64,000 nt of DNA from a virus, in the IMG/VR virus record IMGVR_UViG_3300009164_000002, positions 1 through 64,000 of that record; one strand, given 5' to 3'. How positions within the stretch are numbered: the first letter of the stretch is position 1; the number at the start of each line of letters is the position of its first letter. Shown here in pieces: positions 8,979 to 17,288 of this stretch. The notes beneath the pieces were generated by a model. The model was not told the DNA's origin and searched no databases. It saw nothing but the letters and a program-made list of their open reading frames with translations. The position numbers and the translations under genes are program-made.

Positions 8979-9356
8979 GGGACATATTAAATTCGTTTTA
9001 GTTGATTCTATAAATTCCTTTGAATACCATAATGTAACTCCTTCTCTTGATCTAGTATCAGCTTGATGAAACTGCACTGGTAATTCATTAGGTTCAAAAA
9101 ACAAAGGTAATAGTCGTTGAATTTCGGCATGTATTGGTGCGCGTAGATGAAATCTATCGTTTTTAGCTTCATGAACAACTATATGAAGCCGTTCCCAGCC
9201 AAAAATCTTTATCACTTCACATACTACTTTACGCTCAAAGGAGTAGGCATTGTGTCTCCATCTAAATTCAAAGGTTCCAAATTGATCGCCTTTATTTGAT
9301 TTTCCAACGCCTTTAACTCGACGGTGCATCCCTATTGATTTTTCTAGGTCTTTCAT
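8970..9356 (-). CDS. DUF7694-like protein, 128 aa
   Basis: The segment 'FGWERLHIVVHE', a central helix with 'LPLFFEPNEL', 'VQFHQADTRS' and 'TLWY' follows the W-E-x-x / helix / VQ-x-H / LHLW layout of a short phage family annotated as DUF7694. Function is unknown. The family name is from memory and not verified. It lies between the HTH gene and a palindromic element. Confidence 0.6.
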   Translation of the reverse strand: MKDLEKSIGMHRRVKGVGKSNKGDQFGTFEFRWRHNAYSFERKVVCEVIKIFGWERLHIVVHEAKNDRFHLRAPIHAEIQRLLPLFFEPNELPVQFHQADTRSREGVTLWYSKEFIESTKTNLICPFS

Positions 9357-9359
9357 TGA

Positions 9360-9761
9360 TTAAATAGTATCAATTCCGTTATCTTCGTCTATAAGGTTGG
9401 CAATAGATTCCTTCAGGATATCGCGCACTTCGTCAATTGTGTGGTGATAGTTGTATGGATTCGGAGCCCAGTTCTCGACATGTCGGAGTATCTGGGAGAG
9501 GAGGTATGTTGGTTGCTCAGGTGGATTATCTGGCGGCGCTGTATACCTTGTAAGATCTTCTGATTCTGGCATAGTAGTTCGTGGTTTATGGTTGCTTATG
9601 TCTTCAATATAACGTGCTTGTATCCATTTAACTGGTTTACGTCGTCCTGACTTCCAATCATATGCTGTAGGTAAACTGCATCCAGTTGCTGCTGCAATAT
9701 GTTTTGCTGTGTAACTAGCAATTTGAAGATTAAATGATTGATCTTTTGATTCTGATATCAT
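9360..9761 (-). CDS. Helix-turn-helix regulator, 133 aa
   Basis: Residues 17-47 read 'YTAKHIAAATGCSLPTAYDW' followed by KSGRRKPVKWIQ, a Cro/lambda-repressor-like helix-turn-helix with a basic recognition helix. The C-terminal 50 residues are acidic and helical. It lies immediately upstream of the primase-helicase gene. It is the most obvious small DNA-binding protein in the window and therefore a candidate reader of the TTTAG-N5-CTAAA palindromes; that link is only inference. Confidence 0.7.
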   Translation of the reverse strand: MISESKDQSFNLQIASYTAKHIAAATGCSLPTAYDWKSGRRKPVKWIQARYIEDISNHKPRTTMPESEDLTRYTAPPDNPPEQPTYLLSQILRHVENWAPNPYNYHHTIDEVRDILKESIANLIDEDNGIDTI

Positions 9762-9782
9762 TGTTACTAAGTTTGCTATAGT

Positions 9783-11621
9783 TTACCAAGGTTTATCTGA
9801 ATACATAGGGAGAGGATATCCGGGCTTTGCCATGAATCGTTTGGATACATCATCAAACCAAAACGAAGTCATAGGCCATTGACCTGTAGCACGTTGTTTA
9901 CGGACGATAATTTTACCACACGGAGTTGAATCAAAAAATGCTTTACGATCTGATTTAGTGAAGTCGTCACAATCCATCTCAGCTAATCTTTCAGCTTTAT
10001 TTGTATCACGCCAGATAGCTATGACATTAAATGCCATATCTCCCCATTCAGACGCTCCTCGGATGTCTGAGATGGATGGGGGTTTGTTTGTGTGTTCTGG
10101 TGGTTTTCTTGGGTGAGCTACAAGGTGGACGTGCACGGGGTATTTGGCTACGAATACGCGGATTAGATCGGCGGCTTCTGCTTGTGCTGTGTTATCTCCA
10201 CGGTCAATTTGCATAGTCATTACGTTATCAATAACGAATGTATCAATACCGTATCGTTTGTGAGCGTGGATGAATGTGCTAATTAGGTGTTTAGGATTAA
10301 CTTTCTCCATGCTTTTATACATGAAGACGTGTTTAGATAAATGGTTAAAAGCTGGAATAAATTCTTCTGTGTAAGGAAGGTTGGGGTAAGCTGTATATTG
10401 AGTAAGGATTTGAGCAAAGGTCATTTCTGGTGGCTGCTCAAAAGATGCTACACAGGCTTGTTTTCCTCTAGCTGCTAAACAGGCAATCTGATTACCTACA
10501 GCAGTAGATTTGCCGTGTCCTGAAAAACCAAACCAAAGAGTCATCTCATGTTTTCTGAATGTAAGGGCAAAGTCAGGAAGGAAGAATGGATCACCTTCAG
10601 TTAAGTGATCTCCCTTCATGTAGGATCGAGTAGCTTCTAGGATTGAGCCTGAATCCACAATCTCTGCCATAGGCTCTCTTGTGGTTGTTTCTATGAGCTT
10701 TTTAATCTCTGCACCACGTCCTGATCTAAGCATGTCATTAGCATCTTTAAGAGGCAATGTGACAATCAAGCAACGTTCTGTTCCTAGTCGAGCTGAAGCT
10801 TCTTTGGCGCTTTTCTTACCTGCGTCATCATTATCAAAAAGTAATACAATCTCGTCAAAGTGTGACAGAAACTGATAGTCTTCTGTAATCCAATTCATGT
10901 TGGAAGCACCCATAGGGATGGATACCGCTGGGAGTCCTAGTTGCCAGCAAGCCATAGCATCCCATTCACCTTCAGTAATAATAAGGCGTTGCAGGTCTGT
11001 CTCTGGATCGCATACGTCTTTACCGAACAAGCTTTGAACTGCATCCATAGATGGCATAATCCAAGTGTCTTTCTTTCCGTCTGCTTTAGGCTCTAATCCC
11101 CAATGCTTTACCATGCCTAGTTTACCAAAGGCATCGTAGTAGGGAAATAGTAAACCTTTGCGGCGATCTGAGCCAATACCATACTTACGTAAAGTGTCTT
11201 CAGTGATACCACGTTTTGCTGCGTATGATATTGAAGCTTCATTAAGCTCAACCATTTCATTTGCAAGTTTCTCTGGATCTTTAGCACGGCTTATTGCTCC
11301 AAATGATTGAACTGGAGGAACATTAAGGAAATGAGCAAGCCAAGCAATACCTTCTCTGATTGAGATGCCTTGTCTAATTGATACAAGTCTCCATGCATTA
11401 CCCTTCATCTCAGGGTCAGCAAAGTCGATGAAGTAGCCGGGGTTATTGGCACGAGTGCTAATCATAAATGATCCACCTTTTTCTCCGTCAATAGATCCTA
11501 CTTTATAGCAACTAGCTTCACGTTTAGCTTCTGGATATAGACTTAAAATGAATTCATCTATTCTCCCACTGAGCGCATCTTTTAATTGTTGTAAGTCGTA
11601 AAAATTAGATTCGTGATTCAT
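9783..11621 (-). CDS. DNA primase-helicase (TOPRIM plus DnaB-type RecA domain), 612 aa
   Basis: A TOPRIM domain has EGEWDA at 217-222 and FDNDDAG at 262-268. A RecA-type helicase domain follows, with Walker A GFSGHGKST at 365-373, Walker B 'DTFVIDN', a later 'HLVAHPRKP' and 'DIRGASEWGDMAF' near the C-terminus. This is the T7 gp4 layout: the protein unwinds the fork 5'-3' and makes primers. The N-terminal 100 residues show no four-Cys zinc ribbon, so primer-site recognition may differ from T7. It overlaps nothing and follows the gene at 11622 by one base. Confidence 0.93.
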   Translation of the reverse strand: MNHESNFYDLQQLKDALSGRIDEFILSLYPEAKREASCYKVGSIDGEKGGSFMISTRANNPGYFIDFADPEMKGNAWRLVSIRQGISIREGIAWLAHFLNVPPVQSFGAISRAKDPEKLANEMVELNEASISYAAKRGITEDTLRKYGIGSDRRKGLLFPYYDAFGKLGMVKHWGLEPKADGKKDTWIMPSMDAVQSLFGKDVCDPETDLQRLIITEGEWDAMACWQLGLPAVSIPMGASNMNWITEDYQFLSHFDEIVLLFDNDDAGKKSAKEASARLGTERCLIVTLPLKDANDMLRSGRGAEIKKLIETTTREPMAEIVDSGSILEATRSYMKGDHLTEGDPFFLPDFALTFRKHEMTLWFGFSGHGKSTAVGNQIACLAARGKQACVASFEQPPEMTFAQILTQYTAYPNLPYTEEFIPAFNHLSKHVFMYKSMEKVNPKHLISTFIHAHKRYGIDTFVIDNVMTMQIDRGDNTAQAEAADLIRVFVAKYPVHVHLVAHPRKPPEHTNKPPSISDIRGASEWGDMAFNVIAIWRDTNKAERLAEMDCDDFTKSDRKAFFDSTPCGKIIVRKQRATGQWPMTSFWFDDVSKRFMAKPGYPLPMYSDKPW

Positions 11622-11963
11622 TTAGTTTTCTTCTGCTGTTAAGTTGATGTGATTAAGTTTTTCGATTACGTCATGCATTGTAGTATTCCCCGTAAGATTG
11701 GAATGCAAAGCCAAGGCATTCATAAATAGATTGATACCATTTATGGATGCCAATGGCATTGCTCCTACAAAAGCGTATACAGCTTTGTCAATACGTTGCT
11801 GCATTACTTCTTCTGAAGCCTTTGCGTATTTCTCAAGATCCTTTTTGTTTGGAGCGTTCTCAAGTAATGCATCAGCCATTTCGATTTGAAAGTGACTGGT
11901 GAGGTGGTTGAATTTATCAAACATCAACACCAGTTTTTCAAATTCATCTTTCTTGCTATCCAT
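11622..11963 (-). CDS. Unrecognised helical protein, 113 aa
   Basis: Not recognised. It is all-helical with mixed charge and contains short hydrophobic helices (VYAFVGAMPL, INLFMNALAL) that are not typical membrane spans. It sits between the ParB-like gene, whose stop overlaps its start, and the primase-helicase, so a replication accessory role is plausible. Confidence 0.55.
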   Translation of the reverse strand: MDSKKDEFEKLVLMFDKFNHLTSHFQIEMADALLENAPNKKDLEKYAKASEEVMQQRIDKAVYAFVGAMPLASINGINLFMNALALHSNLTGNTTMHDVIEKLNHINLTAEEN

Positions 11964-12970
11964 TATGCTTTTTCAATATCAATGGCTTTTCCTTGGAAAT
12001 AAGCCTTGTTATTTTTCACATCAATTACTACATCGCCAATTGGAACATCTCCGATAAGACCATTCTTTTTGGATACTCCTGTAGTTTTAATGATGTAGTA
12101 TGTTGTTTTTGAATCTTTGTATGCGTCAATTAAGCTCATTGCTTGTTCTTTGCTGCGGATGTTTTTGATCGTTTGATCGTCATCCATCTTCTTAACGATA
12201 GAGCAAAGACTTCTTACATTTTTAGTGCTAAGTTCGTATGCTTCTGCTTTAGAAAGGATTGTTTTCTTTGAAGCATCTGGGATTTTTGCGTAGTGAGCTT
12301 CTTGATGATGGCTGTAGCTAAGGTCGTATCGCTTATCTTGGAATGCTTTATATACGCCAACTTTTTGGGCGACTGTATTGTAAGCAGCACTTTCAATAGC
12401 ACATACTTGAGAGATACTGAAATCTTCACCAAAATATTCCTCCAGCGAAGCTACAATAGACCCAAGCATCCATGCACTTTTATCATCAACAGCGGGAGCT
12501 AACTCACGAAGTTTCAAAACATTTTCTACTACTTGGTAGGCATGAGTGATTTCAGGTGGTTTTTCTGGATTAACTACGCAGCAACCATCTTCACTGATAA
12601 TGAACGAACCATCATTGGTATCTGCCATTGCCCTAATTAGGCTCACAGCGGCGTTTCCTACTACTTCCTGTAGCTCAGTCTTTTGAGCTGGCTCAGCTTG
12701 TTCTAGGGTTGTTTCTGGCTCATCATGAGCATCAATTACTTCTTCTGGTTCTTGTTCTTGCATAATTTCTTGTGTTGTTGAGATGTGTTTTGCCATTTTA
12801 CGGATACGTTCACGGGCAACTCCCATGTATTGTGCGTATAGTGGTTCTCCTTTTGAGCGGATTTGAGAGACAGCTTCAGCTACCATATCGTAGGTAATCT
12901 GAAATTCTTCTGAAATCGTGTAATAATCTTCTTCGATGAGGGGAATCCCCTTGAAATATAGTGTAATCAT
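11963..12970 (-). CDS. ParB/KorB-like DNA-binding protein (tentative), 335 aa
   Basis: The central region contains 'MLGSIVASLEEYFGEDF', then 'LSYSHHQEAHYAKIPDASKK', then 'LSTKNVRSLC'. This order (W-x-LG-x, a helix, S-x-S-H-H-x-x-x-A, L-x-x-A-x-x-x-x-L-S-x-x-x-L-R) matches the helical DNA-binding region seen in many phage and plasmid ParB-like proteins. An acidic linker (EQEPEEVIDAHDEPE) separates it from the N-terminal 65 residues. It heads the cluster with the primase-helicase and has a TTTAG-N5-CTAAA element 8 bases upstream of the ATG. The family call is inference. Confidence 0.55.
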   Translation of the reverse strand: MITLYFKGIPLIEEDYYTISEEFQITYDMVAEAVSQIRSKGEPLYAQYMGVARERIRKMAKHISTTQEIMQEQEPEEVIDAHDEPETTLEQAEPAQKTELQEVVGNAAVSLIRAMADTNDGSFIISEDGCCVVNPEKPPEITHAYQVVENVLKLRELAPAVDDKSAWMLGSIVASLEEYFGEDFSISQVCAIESAAYNTVAQKVGVYKAFQDKRYDLSYSHHQEAHYAKIPDASKKTILSKAEAYELSTKNVRSLCSIVKKMDDDQTIKNIRSKEQAMSLIDAYKDSKTTYYIIKTTGVSKKNGLIGDVPIGDVVIDVKNNKAYFQGKAIDIEKA

Positions 12971-12978
12971 ATGATTTG

Positions 12979-12993
12979 TTTAGGTTGGCTAAA
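12979..12993 (-). promoter_or_regulatory. TTTAG-N5-CTAAA palindrome (copy c)
   Basis: TTTAGCCAACCTAAA on the minus strand, identical to copies a and f. It precedes ATG 12970 by 8 bases and overlaps the end of the upstream gene (stop at 12989). Confidence 0.7.
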
Positions 12994-13276
12994 TAGGTAT
13001 TGGTTGTCCAGTGGCTTTATTGATTGATTCGTTAATTTTTTCAATAGCATTGTCAATCACTTCATTTCGATGAGTGTATCCAATCATGCACATTAAAGCT
13101 ACATTTAGAGCATCGAGCATATCTGGAGCAGCGGCAATGAGGTGAGCGTTGGCATCACGATTCATTAAATGAACGTTATTTATAATTACTCTTTTCCCGT
13201 CTTCTCCAAAAAAATCAAGACTTCCATTATTGTTTTTTTGGAATGACCAAGGTGCGGGTGTATGTGAAGTGTTCAT
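12989..13276 (-). CDS. Conserved small protein with 'HTPAPW...ANAHLIAAAPDML' signature, 95 aa
   Basis: It begins MNTSHTPAPWSF and contains 'ANAHLIAAAPDMLDAL', the hallmark of a very common phage and prophage family of unknown function. The start at 13276 is chosen because it overlaps the upstream stop by ATGA and because family members start just before H-T-P. A longer in-frame start at 13309 would extend into the preceding gene. Confidence 0.75.
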   Translation of the reverse strand: MNTSHTPAPWSFQKNNNGSLDFFGEDGKRVIINNVHLMNRDANAHLIAAAPDMLDALNVALMCMIGYTHRNEVIDNAIEKINESINKATGQPIPI

Positions 13277-13563
13277 GATTTTGTGATAATTTGAATGCGC
13301 TTTCCCCAACCGCTAATGTTCACAAATTCGTAAGTGTCAGGAATTGATGGCAATGGCACGGCTACAGCCTCATACCACTGTTCATCTATTACTGTTCCAC
13401 CATTAAAACGAATTGTTTGCCCATATTGCGGATAGCTTGAGGCATTACTTGCTATGATGCCTTTTGGTGGTTTGTCACCATAAACATTGGCTGGTGCGTA
13501 TTTTGCTCGTTTTGCGCATTCTTTTTTATCCCAAGTTTCCTGTGGATGTGTGTAAGTTTTCAT
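13273..13563 (-). CDS. Unrecognised protein, 96 aa
   Basis: Not recognised. It is rich in aromatic residues and Pro, and mostly beta-like (GQTIRFNGGTVIDEQWYEAV). Both ends overlap neighbours by ATGA (13560-13563 and 13273-13276), so it is part of a tightly coupled operon with the DUF932 gene. Confidence 0.55.
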   Translation of the reverse strand: MKTYTHPQETWDKKECAKRAKYAPANVYGDKPPKGIIASNASSYPQYGQTIRFNGGTVIDEQWYEAVAVPLPSIPDTYEFVNISGWGKRIQIITKS

Positions 13564-13751
13564 GATTCCGTAGTATCACAGTATCCAAATGCTTCTGTGA
13601 CATCAATAGTATGATCCAGTTCTTCAGTCATTAACTCAGATAGCCTTGTAGCCATTCCAGCTAGTAGTTCATCTGATTTAATATGATCAGGATCTTCTTC
13701 GTTTGACTCCACTGAGAAGCAAACATCAAAGGTGTGGGTGAATTTGCTCAT
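13560..13751 (-). CDS. Small acidic protein, 63 aa
   Basis: Not recognised. Acidic (VESNEEDPDHIKSDE). It overlaps the DUF932 gene's stop by ATGA at its start and the next gene by ATGA at its stop. Confidence 0.5.
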   Translation of the reverse strand: MSKFTHTFDVCFSVESNEEDPDHIKSDELLAGMATRLSELMTEELDHTIDVTEAFGYCDTTES

Positions 13752-14758
13752 GATGCCATTGCTGGAATGCGATCTTCTGCAAGAATACGATCACCATGTT
13801 TGACGTGTTTATCCCAGTCTGCTTGCAAACGAGTTGCTGCAAGTGTCTTGATGCCTGCTGAAGCTCCCCATTCGGAAGCCATATATTGAGCATCATCATC
13901 TTTGCGATTTGAACTTTCGTGACTATGGAACTCTGTAAGGGCAGAGAGAGCATCTAAGCGGTTGCGTCCTTCGTTGCCTTTACCAGCTTCGAACAACTCA
14001 ACTTGACGTGCAATCTTCTGTTTAAGTCCATTGGTAAGCTTATCTGTATTACGTGCTTCAATACCCATTAACCAGCTACGTGCTTCATCGCGCGAGCATG
14101 GGGTGTCGAATGCTTGTTGAAGCTTGGCTTTGTAAGTGCTTGATGTTCCAGAGAAGTGATCAATAGCCTCAATAAGTCGAACTACGTTCATCTCAATCAT
14201 TTGAGTGTGCTTAGCTTTACCGATCTGTGTGCCTGATTGCATGTTAGCTGCAAACGTATTAGCGCAAACTACGCAGATATTTGAGTAACGTGCTTGTAAT
14301 GAAGTGCTTTTGTCAAATGAGTCAAGCAATGTAATATAATCTTTGAACTCACGATCACCAATGCGGAAACCATCTGACACTTTGAGCGATGCAAATATTT
14401 TTTGGCGGTTATCTACTGTTCCTGCTGAGATAATATCATATGGAGTGTCTCCCATGCCTTTAGAGATGATTTCCCAGAACATACGAATAGATGTCGGGCA
14501 GTAACTAGCTCCGTAAGGTTGACCTACTGGAAGCCAATCATCATTAGCTAGAAGCGTTTTGAATTCAGGATCTTGAACCATTACATCTTGCATCAAGCCA
14601 TATTGATCTGGCTTTTGAATCTTGTAGTAAATTGGGCTTTCAACTACCTCGAAAGGCATTGAATTACTGCGTTCTACTTTATCTACGATTGTAGTGAGTC
14701 CGTGCCATGCTTGGTCGATACCTGCTTGGATATCACGTTTTTCTATGTTATGTGCCAT
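13748..14758 (-). CDS. DUF932 (phage/plasmid-like TIGR03299) protein, 336 aa
   Basis: The N-terminus 'AWHGLTTIVDK', the repeated substrate-like motif around 'FWEIISKGMG', and 'ARYSNICVVCANTFAANM' are characteristic of the DUF932 family found in phages and plasmids beside replication genes. Its biochemical role is unknown; association with ssDNA or recombination is suspected from context in general. It is the first gene of an ATGA-coupled run (14758 to 12989). The leader just upstream is T/G-rich with no clear ribosome binding site. Confidence 0.85.
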   Translation of the reverse strand: MAHNIEKRDIQAGIDQAWHGLTTIVDKVERSNSMPFEVVESPIYYKIQKPDQYGLMQDVMVQDPEFKTLLANDDWLPVGQPYGASYCPTSIRMFWEIISKGMGDTPYDIISAGTVDNRQKIFASLKVSDGFRIGDREFKDYITLLDSFDKSTSLQARYSNICVVCANTFAANMQSGTQIGKAKHTQMIEMNVVRLIEAIDHFSGTSSTYKAKLQQAFDTPCSRDEARSWLMGIEARNTDKLTNGLKQKIARQVELFEAGKGNEGRNRLDALSALTEFHSHESSNRKDDDAQYMASEWGASAGIKTLAATRLQADWDKHVKHGDRILAEDRIPAMAS

Positions 14759-14789
14759 TTTGTTTGTTTTCTTTCGATTTGTTGTTGGT

Positions 14790-15227
14790 TTATAGTAATT
14801 TCAACTGAGAGGATTTAAGGTTTTTTCTTGTTTGTTTTTCGTGATTGGTGATTCGGTTATGGCAATCTTTGCAGATTGCTTGGAATCCATCTGCTTCACA
14901 AAAGAGACGGCGAATATAATCATCCCAGTTGGTAAAACCTTCTGGTCCGACTACTGCTTCAATATGGTCTGCTACCATTTGATTTTGAGGAAATAAGTTA
15001 TCACATTGTGGGCATTGATGAAGCTTGCACTTCCTTCCTGTCTTAGGATTAAGCCCATCTTCTACATAAGCATTACGAATGCATACATACTTCTGAGGCC
15101 ATCTAGCCCCACGCAAAGCTGACTTGATAAAAGAATTAAAACGAGCTTCAGTCCATTCACCCCCATTACGTGGACGTGGTATGTCTAATCTCTTTTTAGG
15201 GATCTTTTTTGCTTTGCGTTTTCTCAT
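14790..15227 (-). CDS. HNH endonuclease, 145 aa
   Basis: The N-terminus is Lys/Arg-rich. 'QCPQCDNLF' supplies one zinc pair, 'MVADHIEAVV' the catalytic D-H, 'DGFQAICKDCHNRITNHE' the second zinc pair and the terminal H. This is the HNH layout of small phage endonucleases that process replication or packaging intermediates. It lies between the DUF932 gene and a gene-poor stretch. Confidence 0.85.
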   Translation of the reverse strand: MRKRKAKKIPKKRLDIPRPRNGGEWTEARFNSFIKSALRGARWPQKYVCIRNAYVEDGLNPKTGRKCKLHQCPQCDNLFPQNQMVADHIEAVVGPEGFTNWDDYIRRLFCEADGFQAICKDCHNRITNHEKQTRKNLKSSQLKLL

Positions 15228-15591
15228 TTATATTTTTTGAAAAGGTGGTTACTTCCTGTTTTTCTGACGATGAATAACGTATCAGGAACTCTCTGGTCAT
15301 TCCACTTCTTGTAGTGCACTACTCATTGGCGATCATTCATTTGGTGTATATAGAGCTGTTTCGATTGGCTCAATCAACAGTAACCATTATTAGAGCCAGT
15401 TACGGTGTCTGGCAACGTCATTTCGTTACGTTCGCTCAAGAAGCCTCGGCTAACCGACGCATCTTCTTTTTCACGCTGTCATTAGACATGTCATAATGAA
15501 GATGGCGGTCCGTTAACTCTGAGAAGATTTGGAATCTTTCAGTCATAGGATTATACAACAGCACGGACCAACACTGCCATCTATGAAATCA
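15228..15591. other. Gene-poor stretch with chained micro-ORFs
   Basis: This 364-base gap holds no ordinary gene. On the minus strand a run of very short frames follows one another: a 9-codon frame ending near 15551, a 36-codon frame (15436-15546), then MNDRQ, MSSALQEVE and a 34-codon frame beginning MTREFL, the last three linked by ATGA overlaps and running into the HNH start. No strong terminator or tRNA is seen. It may be a leader region or decayed genes. Confidence 0.4.
15436..15546 (-). CDS. Possible small protein, 36 aa
   Basis: ATG 15546 to TGA 15436. It begins MTERFQIFSE and ends RRLAEAS, with an amphipathic charged composition that looks protein-like. Support is limited to composition and position downstream of the OB-fold gene. 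It could be chance. Confidence 0.35.
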   Translation of the reverse strand: MTERFQIFSELTDRHLHYDMSNDSVKKKMRRLAEAS

Positions 15592-16155
15592 TTAGTAAGG
15601 TTGATCGTCTTCTTCTACGCGTGTCTCTACACGAATACAAGGATATTTCTCACCATGGAACCATTGAGCAGCAAATTGAGGAGCATATACAGCTGCTTTT
15701 TCAGCAAACTCTTTACCAACTCCAGCTGCTTGCAATGCACCTAGATACTCCACAGTAAACTCAGCCATGTGACGGGCTAGTTCTAGGTTATCTAGTGCTG
15801 GCTTAGCGCTGTAGGCTTGCTGTGTAGCTCCTGCTGGAGCTGATTGCCCTGCTGGTGCGTTTGCTCCGTCGATAGTGATACCCTTGTCAGCTTGAAGCTT
15901 AGGAGATCCATTATACTCACCTCTTTTAAGAGCTCCTTTAAAGGTAGTTACCATTCCATCTACAATAGGAAGATTGGCGGAATCTCCAAAGAGAGTGATG
16001 TCAATTTGTCCTGAAGCATCAGTAACGCGGATACTACGCATCATTGTGCCTTTAGAGGTGGCTTTTGGTGGATACTTAGCTGATACGGTTACAGGACCGA
16101 GTGATATGGTTTGTCCTCCTATTGGGAGGTTGATTGCTTGGAATACGTTTGTCAT
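15592..16155 (-). CDS. OB-fold single-stranded DNA-binding protein, 187 aa
   Basis: Residues about 40-95 form an OB-like barrel pattern: 'RSIRVTDASGQIDITLFGD', then a turn, then 'MVTTFKGALKRGEYNG'. A Gln/Ala/Pro-rich linker follows near residue 105. The C-terminus 'RVEEDDQPY' is an acidic tail with a terminal aromatic residue, like the protein-interaction tip of SSB. It probably coats ssDNA at the fork and recruits the primase-helicase and nuclease. It is next to the RecB-like nuclease. The stop and start of the adjacent gene overlap (TAATG at 16155). Confidence 0.75.
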   Translation of the reverse strand: MTNVFQAINLPIGGQTISLGPVTVSAKYPPKATSKGTMMRSIRVTDASGQIDITLFGDSANLPIVDGMVTTFKGALKRGEYNGSPKLQADKGITIDGANAPAGQSAPAGATQQAYSAKPALDNLELARHMAEFTVEYLGALQAAGVGKEFAEKAAVYAPQFAAQWFHGEKYPCIRVETRVEEDDQPY

Positions 16156-16394
16156 TATTTTATTTCGTTATATGTGAGATAGTTGTGGATGAGTAGTGTT
16201 GGCTTTTTAGTTTCTGGGTGAGATACTAAACAACAAGAAGAGTGTTGAAGCATAAGTTCTCTGAAATCAAAAGCAATATCTACATCATCTATTTCAATGT
16301 AGACATCATCATCTTTAAAGCTGAATGAATCACGTTCAATACCATGGCGTTCCATGAACTTGACTGCTTCTCTTGGGAAATTATTTATAGACAT
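16155..16394 (-). CDS. Small protein, 79 aa
   Basis: Not recognised. It contains an acidic beta segment (DDDVYIEIDDVDIAFDF). It lies between the nuclease and the OB-fold protein, with the hairpin 16410-16422 just before its start, so it is likely a DNA-metabolism accessory by context only. Confidence 0.5.
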   Translation of the reverse strand: MSINNFPREAVKFMERHGIERDSFSFKDDDVYIEIDDVDIAFDFRELMLQHSSCCLVSHPETKKPTLLIHNYLTYNEIK

Positions 16395-16409
16395 ATACTT
16401 ATTAACTCA

Positions 16410-16422
16410 AGCGCGAAGCGCT
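16410..16422 (-). repeat. AGCGC-GAA-GCGCT hairpin (copy 1)
   Basis: A perfect 5-bp stem with a GAA triloop on the plus strand (UUC in the minus-strand RNA). It overlaps the first base of the stop codon of the nuclease gene (16422) and lies 16 bases before the next ATG. The plus strand contains GCGAAGC, known as an exceptionally stable single-stranded DNA mini-hairpin. Confidence 0.75.
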
Positions 16423-17276
16423 TACATTTCACTTTTATTTGAATTAATTTCAAGTGTTTCTTGCTTGTATTGATAGCAATGATTCTTAAAGCCGCAGAAA
16501 TTATCGCAAAATGTTCTCTCACCTTTACGGACTTGAATGATTTGTCCGGGTTTTATTTCTGCATTAGCTTCTTGTAGAGAGTTGCATACTTTAGATGCTC
16601 TTTTGCCATCTGGTTTTATTAGAGCAAAGGTGTCGTCCTTTTGCCATTTTTCGTCTTTAGTGCATAGCCGAGCGTTACCCTTGAGTGCTTCTAAATGCTC
16701 TGGAATTGCTTTGTTAAATGTATCTACTGCCATTTTTTCATCGTATGGATGAACAAATACTTTGAATGGGCTTTGAGGATAGCTTGGATTCACAGTTGAT
16801 TGCATGTAAGACCAATCCATTTGAATATAAACTACTGCTACATTATCTGATTCAATGCCGTTTAGTTTGGCTAAATAAGCATTCATATTCACTTGCTTGT
16901 AGTGATCTGGTTTCATGCATTCTTGAACGCCACGTGTGCTCTTGTAGTCAAACATAGTGCGATTCTCCCACAAATCCATCTGACCACTCACTTTTGCCCC
17001 ACAAATCTCTGCAAACACACGCTTCTCTGCAATTTCTCCCGATTCAGCATCTACATTATTCTCTAAGATGTGGTGAATAGCTGTCCCAAGAAGGGCAGAG
17101 AATGACCCGTAGGCGCTTTCTTCTTTTTCGTGGAGTGTAGCGAGCCAAGTGCGTAATGGCGGCGAAAGAAGCCCTGTTACGCTGAATTGTGAGTCACCTT
17201 TAGAGTAATTATTCCTCATCAATGCACGTTTAAATGGACTTGGGAAACTTACTATTTCTTGTTTTAAGTTATTCAT
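16422..17276 (-). CDS. RecB/Cas4-like PD-(D/E)XK nuclease, 284 aa
   Basis: The motif series of the RecB nuclease family is present: 'LGTAIHHILE' (about 63-72), Asp in 'SGQMDLW' (101), 'FDYKS' with D110-x-K112, and 'QVNMNAYL' (Q128 to Y133) for the Q-x-x-x-x-Y helix. A C-terminal Cys cluster 'CDNFCGFKNHC', with an earlier Cys at about 91, could hold an Fe-S cluster as in Cas4/AddB. It likely acts as an exonuclease in recombination or host DNA degradation. It neighbours the OB-fold protein. Confidence 0.85.
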   Translation of the reverse strand: MNNLKQEIVSFPSPFKRALMRNNYSKGDSQFSVTGLLSPPLRTWLATLHEKEESAYGSFSALLGTAIHHILENNVDAESGEIAEKRVFAEICGAKVSGQMDLWENRTMFDYKSTRGVQECMKPDHYKQVNMNAYLAKLNGIESDNVAVVYIQMDWSYMQSTVNPSYPQSPFKVFVHPYDEKMAVDTFNKAIPEHLEALKGNARLCTKDEKWQKDDTFALIKPDGKRASKVCNSLQEANAEIKPGQIIQVRKGERTFCDNFCGFKNHCYQYKQETLEINSNKSEM

Positions 17277-17288
17277 TTTATTAAATTA

